64,000 bases of DNA from Leisingera daeponensis (GTDB taxonomy: Bacteria; Pseudomonadota; Alphaproteobacteria; Rhodobacterales; Rhodobacteraceae): the NCBI RefSeq assembly GCF_019801465.1, contig NZ_JAHVJA010000001.1:894182-958181 (forward strand), given 5' to 3'. Below are positions 7,883 through 15,705 of the stretch, in pieces. Numbering within the stretch: the stretch's first letter is position 1; each line of letters opens with the position of its first letter. Made by a program: the position numbers and the translations under genes. A model generated the notes under the pieces. The model saw only the letters and a list, made by a program, of their open reading frames with translations, made no database searches and was not told where the DNA came from.

Positions 7883-9244
7883 ATGACGCATGACATTTTC
7901 GGCCAGGACAGCAGCCTGACTGACGCAGCCGCGCTGCAGGATTGGAACGCCGTGCAGCTTGGGGTTCTGTCGCATGCCGCCGCCACAGCCGATCATCTGG
8001 GCGCGGTGCTGAAGGCGGCGCCGGATTTCGCCCTGGCCCATGCGATCAAGGGGCTGTCGCTTCTGATGCTCGGCCGGTCAGAACTGCTGCCGACGGCCCG
8101 CGAGGCTCTGCGCGACGCCAAGGCCCTTTATGACGGCGCCCTGCCGCGCGAGCGGAAGTACGTCGATGCGCTGGAAAACTGGCTGGCCGGCCGCCCCAGC
8201 CAAGCCATCCAGCGGATGGAGGAAGTGCTGGACATCTTCCCGCAGGACACCCTGGCGATGAAACTCAGCCACGGCATCCGCTTCATCATGGGCGACCCCG
8301 CAGGCATGCGCGCCTCGATCGAGCGGGTGCTGCCCTCCTACGATCCGGACCACGCGGGCCGCGGCTACCTGCTGGGCTGCCATTCCTTCTCGCTGGAGGA
8401 AACCGGCGAATACGAACGTGCGGCCAACGCCGGGCGCCAGGCTCTGTGGATGGCGCCGGACGATGCCTGGGGCCTGCACGCCGTTGCCCATGTCCATGAC
8501 ATGACCGGAAACGCCGAGGCCGGACTGGAATGGCTGGAGGGCCGCGAGGACGCCTGGGCCCATTGCAACAACTTCCGCTATCACGTCTGGTGGCACAAGG
8601 CGCTGATGCATCTGGACCTTGGCCAGATGGATGCGGCCATCGCGCTTTACGACACCGAGGTCCGCAAGGACAAGACCGACGACTACCGCGACATCTCCAA
8701 CGCCACCTCGCTGCTGATGCGGCTGGAACTGGAAGGCGTCGATGTCGGCCCCCGGTGGGAAGAGCTCGCGAATCTCTGTGCTGCCCGGACCGAGGATGGA
8801 AGCCTGATTTTTGCCGATTTGCACTACCTCCTGGCCCTCACAGGCCACCGCAAGGAGGAGGCGCACAAGCTGGTTAAGCGGATTCACGCCGATGCCGGCG
8901 CCGGCGGCAGCGAGGCCAAAGAGCGGATGGCGGCCCCCGGCTGCGCTGCCGCCGACGGGCTGGAAGCCTTCGGAGACGGTAATTATAAGGCTGCTTTCGC
9001 AAATTTATCCACAGCCCGCGCCACGCTGCAGCTGGCCGGCGGCAGCCACGCGCAACGCGATGTTTTCGAACGGATAACCATAGACGCCGGCCTGCGTGCA
9101 GGACAGCTTGACGAAGCCGAAGCAATACTGGATGACCGCTGCGTCAAGCGCGGCGGCACCGAGGACAATTACGCCCTGGCCCGCCGCGCTCTGATCGCCG
9201 AAGGCCGGAACTCCCCCGACGCCAAAAGCGTTCCCGCCGAATAA
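7883..9244 (+). CDS. Tetratricopeptide repeat protein, TTC38-like
   Basis: This 453-residue, largely helical protein is built of TPR-like units, for example ALAHAIKGLSLLMLGRSEL, AIQRMEEVLDIFPQDTLAMK and WGLHAVAHVHDMTGNAEAGL. It resembles the bacterial proteins annotated as tetratricopeptide repeat protein 38 family, whose role is unknown. The conserved HAVAHVHDMTG and NNFRYHVWWHKALMHLDLGQ blocks are typical of that family. No signal peptide or membrane segment is seen, so it is probably cytoplasmic. The start chosen is ATG 7883 with GGAA upstream; an open frame continues further 5' without a ribosome site. It ends 24 bases before opgC and is probably cotranscribed with the glucan genes, though a role there is only inferred. 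A perfect DnaA box lies inside it (9005-9013). Confidence 0.8.
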   Translation: MTHDIFGQDSSLTDAAALQDWNAVQLGVLSHAAATADHLGAVLKAAPDFALAHAIKGLSLLMLGRSELLPTAREALRDAKALYDGALPRERKYVDALENWLAGRPSQAIQRMEEVLDIFPQDTLAMKLSHGIRFIMGDPAGMRASIERVLPSYDPDHAGRGYLLGCHSFSLEETGEYERAANAGRQALWMAPDDAWGLHAVAHVHDMTGNAEAGLEWLEGREDAWAHCNNFRYHVWWHKALMHLDLGQMDAAIALYDTEVRKDKTDDYRDISNATSLLMRLELEGVDVGPRWEELANLCAARTEDGSLIFADLHYLLALTGHRKEEAHKLVKRIHADAGAGGSEAKERMAAPGCAAADGLEAFGDGNYKAAFANLSTARATLQLAGGSHAQRDVFERITIDAGLRAGQLDEAEAILDDRCVKRGGTEDNYALARRALIAEGRNSPDAKSVPAE

Positions 9245-9268
9245 GACTTCCAAGGACCCAAACAACCA

Positions 9269-10531
9269 ATGTCCAGCGTTGCGCCCTTCCCCGGGCCTCA
9301 GAAAGATCCCAGTGCCGCCAACCGTGCAGCGCCCCCGCTGCAGGCGGCCCAGCAGCGTGTCCGCGACCCGCGGCTCGACTTCTACCGCGGCATCGCGATG
9401 TTCATCATTCTCGTCGCCCATATCCCGGGAAACCGCTGGGCCAGCTGGATTCCAGCCCGGTTCGGCTTTTCGGACGCAACCGAGATCTTCGTCTTCTGCT
9501 CCGGCATGGCCTCGGCCATCGCTTTCGGCAGCTCCTTTGCCCGGCAGGGCTGGTGGCTGGGCACCGCCCGCGTGATCTTCCGCTGCTGGCAGGTTTACTG
9601 GGCCCACATCGGCCTGTTCTTCTTCCTCGCTGCCTCGATGGCGGCGCTTGATCTCTACGGCAGCTTCGACAAAAGCTACATCGGCTCGCTGAACCTGCAC
9701 TGGTTCTTCACCAACACCGTGCAGCAGCTTACCGGGCTGTTCACCCTCACCTATGTCCCGAACTACTTCGACATCCTGCCGATGTATCTGGTGGTGCTGC
9801 TGCTGATGCCGCTGATGATGGGGCTGGAAAAGGCGGGCCTTTGGACCGTGGCCGCCGCATCGGTGGCGATCTGGCTCACCGCCAACCCCTATATTATCGG
9901 TCTCGGCCCCAACGGCGTCTCCTTCCCGGCAGAACCCTGGTCCGACCGAGAGTGGTTCTTCAACCCGCTCGGCTGGCAGCTGCTGTTTTTCACCGGCTTT
10001 GCCTTCATGAAGGGCTGGCTGCCCGCCCCCCCGGTCTCCAAGGCGCTGGTGATCCTGGCGGCGGCATTTGTGATCCTGTCCGCCCCATTCGGTTCCTGGA
10101 AAGTCTTTCTCTGGGTGGAAGCCGCAAACAAGGATGTCGCCGGCCTGATCCGCCCCACCTGGGAGATCACCGCGCAGTGGCGGGAAAAGACCGACTTCGG
10201 CCTGCTGCGCTATACCCACTTCCTGTCGCTGGCCTATCTCGGCTGGGTTGCGGCGGGCACCGGCGGCAAGCGGCTCATTGCCTCGGGCCAGTCGCTGGCC
10301 GCTCGGATCTGGGCGGTCCTGCTGCAGCTGATCACCAAGGTCGGCCAGCAATCGCTTGCAGTGTTTGTGTTCTCGATGGCGCTGGCCCGGTTCATCGGCT
10401 TTGCGCTTGACCAGACCGACCGCGCGGTTATGACCACGGCATTCGCCAACCTGGTTGGCTTTTTCCTAATCATTGTCTGCGCTTACACTGCAGCCTGGTT
10501 CAAGTCTCAACCTTGGAGAGCCAAACGATGA
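9269..10531 (+). CDS. opgC: OpgC-type glucan-modifying membrane acyltransferase
   Basis: This 420-residue, roughly ten-helix inner-membrane protein belongs to the OpgC family, which adds succinyl groups to osmoregulated periplasmic glucans. The family block RDPRLDFYRGIAMFIILVAH (about residues 32-51) and FSDATEIFVFCSGMASAIAF are present, as are hydrophobic segments through to the C-terminus. It starts the opgC-opgG/D-opgH set; its stop overlaps the next start (ATGA at 10528-10531), so translation is coupled. The substrate acyl group (succinate in Rhodobacter sphaeroides, by family knowledge) is not shown by the sequence itself. Confidence 0.88.
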   Translation: MSSVAPFPGPQKDPSAANRAAPPLQAAQQRVRDPRLDFYRGIAMFIILVAHIPGNRWASWIPARFGFSDATEIFVFCSGMASAIAFGSSFARQGWWLGTARVIFRCWQVYWAHIGLFFFLAASMAALDLYGSFDKSYIGSLNLHWFFTNTVQQLTGLFTLTYVPNYFDILPMYLVVLLLMPLMMGLEKAGLWTVAAASVAIWLTANPYIIGLGPNGVSFPAEPWSDREWFFNPLGWQLLFFTGFAFMKGWLPAPPVSKALVILAAAFVILSAPFGSWKVFLWVEAANKDVAGLIRPTWEITAQWREKTDFGLLRYTHFLSLAYLGWVAAGTGGKRLIASGQSLAARIWAVLLQLITKVGQQSLAVFVFSMALARFIGFALDQTDRAVMTTAFANLVGFFLIIVCAYTAAWFKSQPWRAKR

Positions 10532-12036
10532 GCTCTTTTACCCGCCGTTCCTTCCTGGCTGCCGTGCTTGGCAGCACCGCCTTGTCCGCCCTGCCGGGTC
10601 TGGCCAGCGAAGCCGTGCCCTTCAGCCGCAGCATGGTGATCGCCAAGGCCCGCGCTCTGGCCGCTGACGATTATGCCGAGCGCCCGACGGTGCCGCAGGA
10701 CTGGCTGAAACAGTCCTATGACGACTACAAGGCGCGCTGGTTCCGCACCAAGGACGCGCTGTGGTCCAAGACCGACCGCAGCTACAACGTCGATTTCTTC
10801 CTGCCCGGCCTCTATTTCCCGCGCGCCATTCAGATCAACACCGTTGCGGACGGCGTCACCGAGCGCGTGCCCTTCGACATCAATCTGTTCGACAAGAACG
10901 AAAAGGCGCCCGACCTCAGCACCGAAGGCGAGCTCGGCTATTCCGGCCTCCGCCTGCGCACCGATCTGGACGACCCGACAAAAAAGACCGAGTTCTGCGT
11001 TTTCCAGGGCGCCAGCTACTTCCGCGCCATCGGCATCGGCAACGCCTATGGCCAGTCTGCCCGCGGCCTGGCGCTCAAGACCGCCGACCCCGAAGGCGAG
11101 GAATTCCCCGAATTCATCGAGTTCTGGCTGGAGGCGCCCGCCCCCGGCCAGCGTCACATGGTGGTGCATGCGCTGATGGACTCCCCGTCCGTCACCGGCG
11201 CCTACAGCTTCCTCATCACCCCTGGCAGCAGCACGGTGATGGAAGTGGAAGCGACGCTGTTCGCCCGCGAGGAACTGACCCATGCAGGGCTGGCGCCGCT
11301 CACCTCGATGTTCCTGTTCGACGCCACCAACCGCCACCGGTTCGACGATTTCCGCCCGGCGGTGCATGACACCGACGGCCTGCTGGTGCTGAACGGCAAC
11401 GGCGAAACCCTGTGGCGGCCGCTGGCCAACCCGAAGCGGCTGCAGGTTTCCTCCTTTGTCGACGACAATCCGCGCGGTTTCGGCCTGATGCAGCGGTCGC
11501 GCAAACTTTCGGACTTCAACGACCTCGAAGCCTTCTACCACAACCGCCCCTGCCTGTGGGTCGAACCCAAGAAAGACTGGGGCAAAGGCGCCGTGACCCT
11601 TGTGGAAATTCCCGCCGACAAGGAGATCTATGACAACATCGTCGCCTACTGGCGCCCGCGCGAACCCTATGCGGCGGGATCGGAGATCAGCCTGAACTAC
11701 CGCCTCACCTGGGGCGACGAGCCGGCCCTGCCGATGCCGCGGGTGATTGACACTGCCGAAGGCGCCCGGATCTTCGGCGGCCCGGGGCGGATCATGACCA
11801 TCGACTTCGACAAGCATCCGCTGCTCGAAGCTGATCCGGAGACCCTTGACGTCCACATCCACTCTCCCCATGTGGCGACCAGCGAAGGCGTGCTGCAGCG
11901 CAACCCGGAAACCGGCGGCCTGCGGCTCGCCTTCTACTTCGATCCCGGCGACCGGGATCATGTCGAACTTCGCGCCCAGCTCAGGAAAGACGGCAACCCC
12001 GCCTCCGAAGTCTGGCTTTACAGGTGGACCGCATGA
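10528..12036 (+). CDS. Periplasmic glucan biosynthesis protein, OpgG/OpgD family
   Basis: This 502-residue protein has a Tat signal at the very start (FTRRSFLAAVLG, cleavage around residue 28). The mature MdoG domain shows YFPRAIQINTVADG, GASYFRAIG, SLNYRLTWGDEP and a C-terminal immunoglobulin-like part ending LYRWTA. OpgG and OpgD help form the branched or cyclic backbone of osmoregulated periplasmic glucans. Recent family work on E. coli describes them as glucanases, which I note as established knowledge not visible here. The Tat signal favours OpgD-like export, while operon position favours OpgG; only one copy is in this cluster. GGAGAG at 10515-10520 sets the start; it overlaps opgC and opgH by ATGA at each end. 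Confidence 0.87.
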   Translation: MSSFTRRSFLAAVLGSTALSALPGLASEAVPFSRSMVIAKARALAADDYAERPTVPQDWLKQSYDDYKARWFRTKDALWSKTDRSYNVDFFLPGLYFPRAIQINTVADGVTERVPFDINLFDKNEKAPDLSTEGELGYSGLRLRTDLDDPTKKTEFCVFQGASYFRAIGIGNAYGQSARGLALKTADPEGEEFPEFIEFWLEAPAPGQRHMVVHALMDSPSVTGAYSFLITPGSSTVMEVEATLFAREELTHAGLAPLTSMFLFDATNRHRFDDFRPAVHDTDGLLVLNGNGETLWRPLANPKRLQVSSFVDDNPRGFGLMQRSRKLSDFNDLEAFYHNRPCLWVEPKKDWGKGAVTLVEIPADKEIYDNIVAYWRPREPYAAGSEISLNYRLTWGDEPALPMPRVIDTAEGARIFGGPGRIMTIDFDKHPLLEADPETLDVHIHSPHVATSEGVLQRNPETGGLRLAFYFDPGDRDHVELRAQLRKDGNPASEVWLYRWTA

Positions 12037-13910
12037 CGGCATGTGATCTGATGCCCCCGGAACAGCCTCTGGCTATGCCGGAGCAGGACTTCAGCAAGGA
12101 CTTCCGCGACGCGGAAGCCCCCGGCACTGCCGCGCCGCGCCAGGTGGCATTGTGGCGCCTGCTGGCCTTCTCGCCGGCCATGGCCGCCACCGGTGTCCTA
12201 ACCTGGGTGATGGGCGGCTGGTTCACCGACGGCGGCTTTTCCGTGCTTGAGGTGATCCTGCTGGCGCTGATCGCCTTCAATTTCTTCTGGATCGCCTTCA
12301 CCGTCTCCACCGTGCTGCTGGGCCTCTACGGCCTGTCGCGGCGCGAGCGCACCGTCGCCCGCGGCCCTGCCCGGCCGCTGAAAGTGGCGCTGCTGATGCC
12401 GGTCTACAACGAGGTGCCCTGGTATGTGCTGGGCAACGCCCAGACCATGCTGCAGGAACTGCACGGCCGCGGCGGCCAGCATGAGTACGCGATGTTCATC
12501 CTTTCGGACACCCGCGACGATGCGATTGCCGATCAGGAGCGCGCCAGCGTCGAGGCGCTGCGCAGCATGCTGCCGGAAGGCGCTGAGCTCTATTACCGCC
12601 GCCGCGCCGACAACGAAGGCCGCAAGGTCGGCAATATCGCCGACTGGGTGCGCCGCTGGGGCGCAGGCTATGAGGCGATGCTGGTGCTGGACGCCGACAG
12701 CCTGATGACCGGCCGCGCCATCGCCCGGCTGGCCGACGCGCTGGCCCGCGATCCCGGCGCCGGCCTGATCCAGAGCTACCCGCAGCTGATCGGCGCCCAG
12801 TCGGTGTTCGGCCGCATGCAGCAGTTCGCCAATGGCGTCTACGGCCTGGCGCTTGCCGAGGGCCTGGCCCGCTGGGCCGGCCACGAGGGCAACTACTGGG
12901 GCCACAACGCCATCATCCGCACCCGCGCCTTTGCCGCCTGCGCCGGCCTGCCGCTGCTGCGGTCGCGCTTCGGCGGCGGCGAAAAGCTGATCATGAGCCA
13001 CGATTTCGTCGAGGCCGGGCTGTTGCGCCGGGCCGGCTGGTCGGTGCGTTTCCTGCCCCGCATCCGCGGCTCGTATGAAGAGACCCCAGCCACCCTGATC
13101 GACCACATCCTGCGCGACCGCCGCTGGTGCCAGGGCAACCTACAGCACCTCAACCTGCTGCACGCCAAGGGCTTCCGCGCGATTTCCCGCTTCCACCTTT
13201 TCGCCGGGGCGATCGGCTACCTGATGGCGCCGGTGTGGTTCGCACTGCTGGTGCTGTGGGCAATCATCGGCCGCAGCGAAGAGGCTTCGGTGATCAGCTA
13301 CTTCAGTGAGGCCAACCCTTTCCGGCCCAGCTGGCCCGATATGTCCGAACCCAAGCATGTGCTGGTGATCATTCTGATCTACGCCATGCTGCTGGCGCCC
13401 AAGATGCTGGCCGCGGCGGCGCTGCCGCTCACCGGCAGCCGCTTCTCGGAATACGGCGGCCCGGTGCATTTCGCGCTGTCCTTCCTCTCTGAGGTGATTC
13501 TGGCGGTTCTCTACGCGCCGATCCTGATGGTGCAGCAGATGATCGCCGTGTTCCGCACCGCGCTCGGCCTGCAGCGCGGCTGGGCGCCGCAGGCGCGCGA
13601 CGGCGGCAGCTATTCCCTGCGCACGCTGATCACCTGCCACGCGCTGGAAACCGTCAGCGGCGTCGCGCTATGGGCCGGGATCCTCAGCGGCACCGTGTCG
13701 CTGTGGCTGGCGCCGATTGCGCTGTCGCTGGTGCTGGCGGTGCCACTGTCGGCGCTGTCCGGCGTCAAGACGGTGAACCGCATCCGGCACTGGATGGCCA
13801 CCCGCGAGGAATTCACCGAACCTCAGATCACCCGTGCCGCCCGCGCCGCACGGGCCGACCTGAAGGCGCTGCTGGACGGCAGCGCGCCCCGCGGCACCCC
13901 GGCGGAATAA
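12033..13910 (+). CDS. opgH: Glucans biosynthesis glucosyltransferase OpgH
   Basis: This 625-residue inner-membrane GT2-family transferase polymerises glucose from UDP-glucose and moves the chain to the periplasm. Two membrane segments come first (about 40-100). The cytoplasmic catalytic domain follows with LLMPVYNEVPW, the nucleotide-binding LVLDADSLMTG, the acceptor-site MSHDFVEAGLL and the RRWCQGNLQH form of the QxxRW motif. Several further helices follow, including AVLYAPILMVQQMIA. The length is shorter than the roughly 850-residue E. coli protein because the long N-terminal extension is missing, as in other alphaproteobacteria. The ATG at 12033 forms an ATGA overlap with the preceding gene; a GTG at 12024 is an alternative. 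Confidence 0.92.
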   Translation: MTACDLMPPEQPLAMPEQDFSKDFRDAEAPGTAAPRQVALWRLLAFSPAMAATGVLTWVMGGWFTDGGFSVLEVILLALIAFNFFWIAFTVSTVLLGLYGLSRRERTVARGPARPLKVALLMPVYNEVPWYVLGNAQTMLQELHGRGGQHEYAMFILSDTRDDAIADQERASVEALRSMLPEGAELYYRRRADNEGRKVGNIADWVRRWGAGYEAMLVLDADSLMTGRAIARLADALARDPGAGLIQSYPQLIGAQSVFGRMQQFANGVYGLALAEGLARWAGHEGNYWGHNAIIRTRAFAACAGLPLLRSRFGGGEKLIMSHDFVEAGLLRRAGWSVRFLPRIRGSYEETPATLIDHILRDRRWCQGNLQHLNLLHAKGFRAISRFHLFAGAIGYLMAPVWFALLVLWAIIGRSEEASVISYFSEANPFRPSWPDMSEPKHVLVIILIYAMLLAPKMLAAAALPLTGSRFSEYGGPVHFALSFLSEVILAVLYAPILMVQQMIAVFRTALGLQRGWAPQARDGGSYSLRTLITCHALETVSGVALWAGILSGTVSLWLAPIALSLVLAVPLSALSGVKTVNRIRHWMATREEFTEPQITRAARAARADLKALLDGSAPRGTPAE

Positions 13911-14141
13911 CCCGGCTCTCTGCAGCGGCTTTCCCGCGCCCGCCTCCCCCCGGGCACAGCCGGGATGCCCTTGGCGGCCTTGGGCCCTGCGCCGCGCAAA
14001 AGTGCGGCGCAAGGCGGCTCTGCGGACCCGGCTGCGGCGGGTCCGCAAGGGCGCGCCGCCTGGCCCAACGCTTTGCCGGAAATCTCTGATTTTCGCGCCA
14101 AAGGGGCGGGAGCCCCCTGTGAACCGCATGCTCCCGTGGCT
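13911..14141. other. GC-rich intergenic region between convergent genes, several hairpins
   Basis: No gene is seen in these 231 bases. Three dyads are visible: GCGGACCC/GGGTCCGC (14022-14029 with 14039-14046, perfect 8 bp), a GCGCCGC/GCGGCGC pair just before it, and GGGGC/GCCCC near 14103-14115. Read on the minus strand, the last is followed by CCTTT and could end the esterase transcript. Together they probably terminate transcription from both sides. Confidence 0.4.
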
Positions 14142-14975
14142 TCAGCGCACCGCCGGTTCCGACTCGAACCAGTCCGCCATCCACTCCGGCCAGCCATCCG
14201 GCACCAAATGGCCGTCCTCATGCAGAACCAGTTCGATGCCGGCCCCCGCTCCGCACACCCAGCGGCGGCGCAGCACCCCGTCTTCCGCCATGGTCACGAC
14301 GGGCGCGTGCGAGGCGCAGCCGTTGGTCCGGCGCCACAGCTCCAGCCCGGCAAAGACATCCCCCTGCTCGAACCGGCCGCCGCCCAGGATCCGCCCTTCC
14401 AGCGGCACCACGCCATCGGCCCAGCCGTGGCTGTGGAAGAGCCGCACCGGCCCGGCGCAATCCTCCGGCTGCGGCCGCCAGAAGGCGCCGGACACCGGCG
14501 CATAGGCTGCGAAGGCTTCGGGATGGCTGCAGGCCAGATAATTCACCATGAACGCACCCGAGGAGAACCCCGCCAGCACCGTCCGCTCCCGCGATGTGGC
14601 AAAGCGCGCCGCGGCATCGTCCAGCACATCCGCCAGAAAGGCCGCCTCATCGCGCCCCTGCCAAAACGGTCCGAACACCCAGGAGCGCCGGCTGCCGCCG
14701 CCGCGGGTGGTGCCGTCCGGCGCAATCACCGCGTACCCGCGGGCGGTCAGCCCCTCCACCAGCGCCGTATTGCCCATCACCCGGAGGCCCCCGCTGCCAT
14801 ACCCATGCAGAAAGACCACCACCGGCGCACCGGCGGCGTTGTCCGGAAGCGCAATGCGGTAGACGCCCTCCGCAACTTCGCAGATGCCAGCCTCCCCGCC
14901 GCAGCCTGCTGCTGCGGGGCTGCTCCAAAGTACAGCCAGCACAGCCAGAACGCCCGCCACTGTCGCCGTTGCCAT
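14142..14975 (-). CDS. Secreted alpha/beta hydrolase, polyhydroxybutyrate depolymerase/LpqC-like
   Basis: This 277-residue protein begins with a signal peptide (hydrophobic core GVLAVLAVLWSSPAAAG). The mature domain has the oxyanion turn VVFLHGYGSGG, the nucleophile elbow GFSSGAF (serine after the second residue), the acid region HGWADGVVPLEG and the C-terminal histidine in LHEDGHLVPDGWPEW. This is the esterase family that includes poly(3-hydroxybutyrate) depolymerases, feruloyl esterases and LpqC. The preference is not decided by sequence, and I see no carbohydrate- or PHB-binding domain. GGGAGG lies just upstream of two consecutive ATGs (14978 and 14975). The start overlaps the stop of the rhodanese gene, so the pair is an operon. 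Confidence 0.8.
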   Translation of the reverse strand: MATATVAGVLAVLAVLWSSPAAAGCGGEAGICEVAEGVYRIALPDNAAGAPVVVFLHGYGSGGLRVMGNTALVEGLTARGYAVIAPDGTTRGGGSRRSWVFGPFWQGRDEAAFLADVLDDAAARFATSRERTVLAGFSSGAFMVNYLACSHPEAFAAYAPVSGAFWRPQPEDCAGPVRLFHSHGWADGVVPLEGRILGGGRFEQGDVFAGLELWRRTNGCASHAPVVTMAEDGVLRRRWVCGAGAGIELVLHEDGHLVPDGWPEWMADWFESEPAVR

Positions 14976-15448
14976 CATTCCTCCCACCGGGCCACCGGCA
15001 GGTTGCCCGCTATCCAGCCCGCCCCGGCTGCAGACCCCAGCACCCCCTCGGGCACGTCGATCACATTGGTGAAACCGGCCTCCGCCAGCTTCAGCGTCAT
15101 CCGGGCAGAGCGCACCCCGCGGGCGCAGATCAGCGCCACCGGCGCCGACAGGTCCGGCCCCGCCGCCGCCTGAAGCGCTTCAATGAAATCGCCGCGCCGC
15201 AGATCGATCTGGTGGCTGCCCACCGGGACGCCCGACGCGCGCCACTCCTGCGGCGTGCGGATGTCCACCAGGGTAATCACCCCGGCCCGCGCCTGGGCAT
15301 AAGCTTCCGCAGCCGTCAGCCGGGGGTGATTGTGGTCCAGCGGCTGACGCCGCTGCCACCAGTATCCGAAACCCGCCGCAGCCGCCGCGCCGCCCAGCAG
15401 CATCAGCCGCCGGCCAGGCCTCGGGGCCGGTTTATCTGCCCAAGCCAT
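14975..15448 (-). CDS. Membrane-anchored rhodanese-domain protein
   Basis: This 157-residue protein has one N-terminal membrane segment (RRLMLLGGAAAAAGFGYWW), which is Tat-like with RR but lacks a clear cleavage site. A single rhodanese domain follows: VTLVDIRTPQEWRASGVPVG, then the active-site loop CARGVRSAR, where the cysteine would carry a persulfide. It could move sulfane sulfur or act as a redox/sulfur sensor at the membrane; the acceptor is unknown. The ATG at 15448 follows GGAGGAG; an upstream in-frame start has no comparable ribosome site. It is the first gene of a two-gene minus-strand unit with the esterase and is divergent from the antiporter operon. Confidence 0.8.
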   Translation of the reverse strand: MAWADKPAPRPGRRLMLLGGAAAAAGFGYWWQRRQPLDHNHPRLTAAEAYAQARAGVITLVDIRTPQEWRASGVPVGSHQIDLRRGDFIEALQAAAGPDLSAPVALICARGVRSARMTLKLAEAGFTNVIDVPEGVLGSAAGAGWIAGNLPVARWEE

Positions 15449-15705
15449 CGCTCCTCCGCCGCCGCTCTTGCCCCTCCGGTCTATCAGGCCGCAGCGCGCC
15501 AATCACCAGAAACAGGCCGAATCCATTGGTCAAGTTCTTGTTATTGGCCGCCCGCTGCCCAAATATGCCCGAAACGAGCGTATGAGGCCCGGCCCCGGCC
15601 TGCGGCAATAGCGCCGCATCCGCGGCAGCGGGGCTGGTTCTGGGCTGAAAAATTGTTTAGCTCTGAACTAAAAAACGACGCGCCAACCCGACAGGAGACT
15701 TGCAC
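15449..15705 (+). promoter_or_regulatory. Divergent control region of the Mrp antiporter operon
   Basis: No gene is seen in these 257 bases. Close to the antiporter start is an interrupted dyad, TTTAG at 15656-15660 and CTAAA at 15668-15672, inside an A/T-rich patch that stands out from the GC-rich surroundings. A related dyad (GTTTA/TAAAC) sits in front of maeB at 55993. The ribosome site AGGAG (15693-15697) lies eight bases before GTG 15706. Confidence 0.35.
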
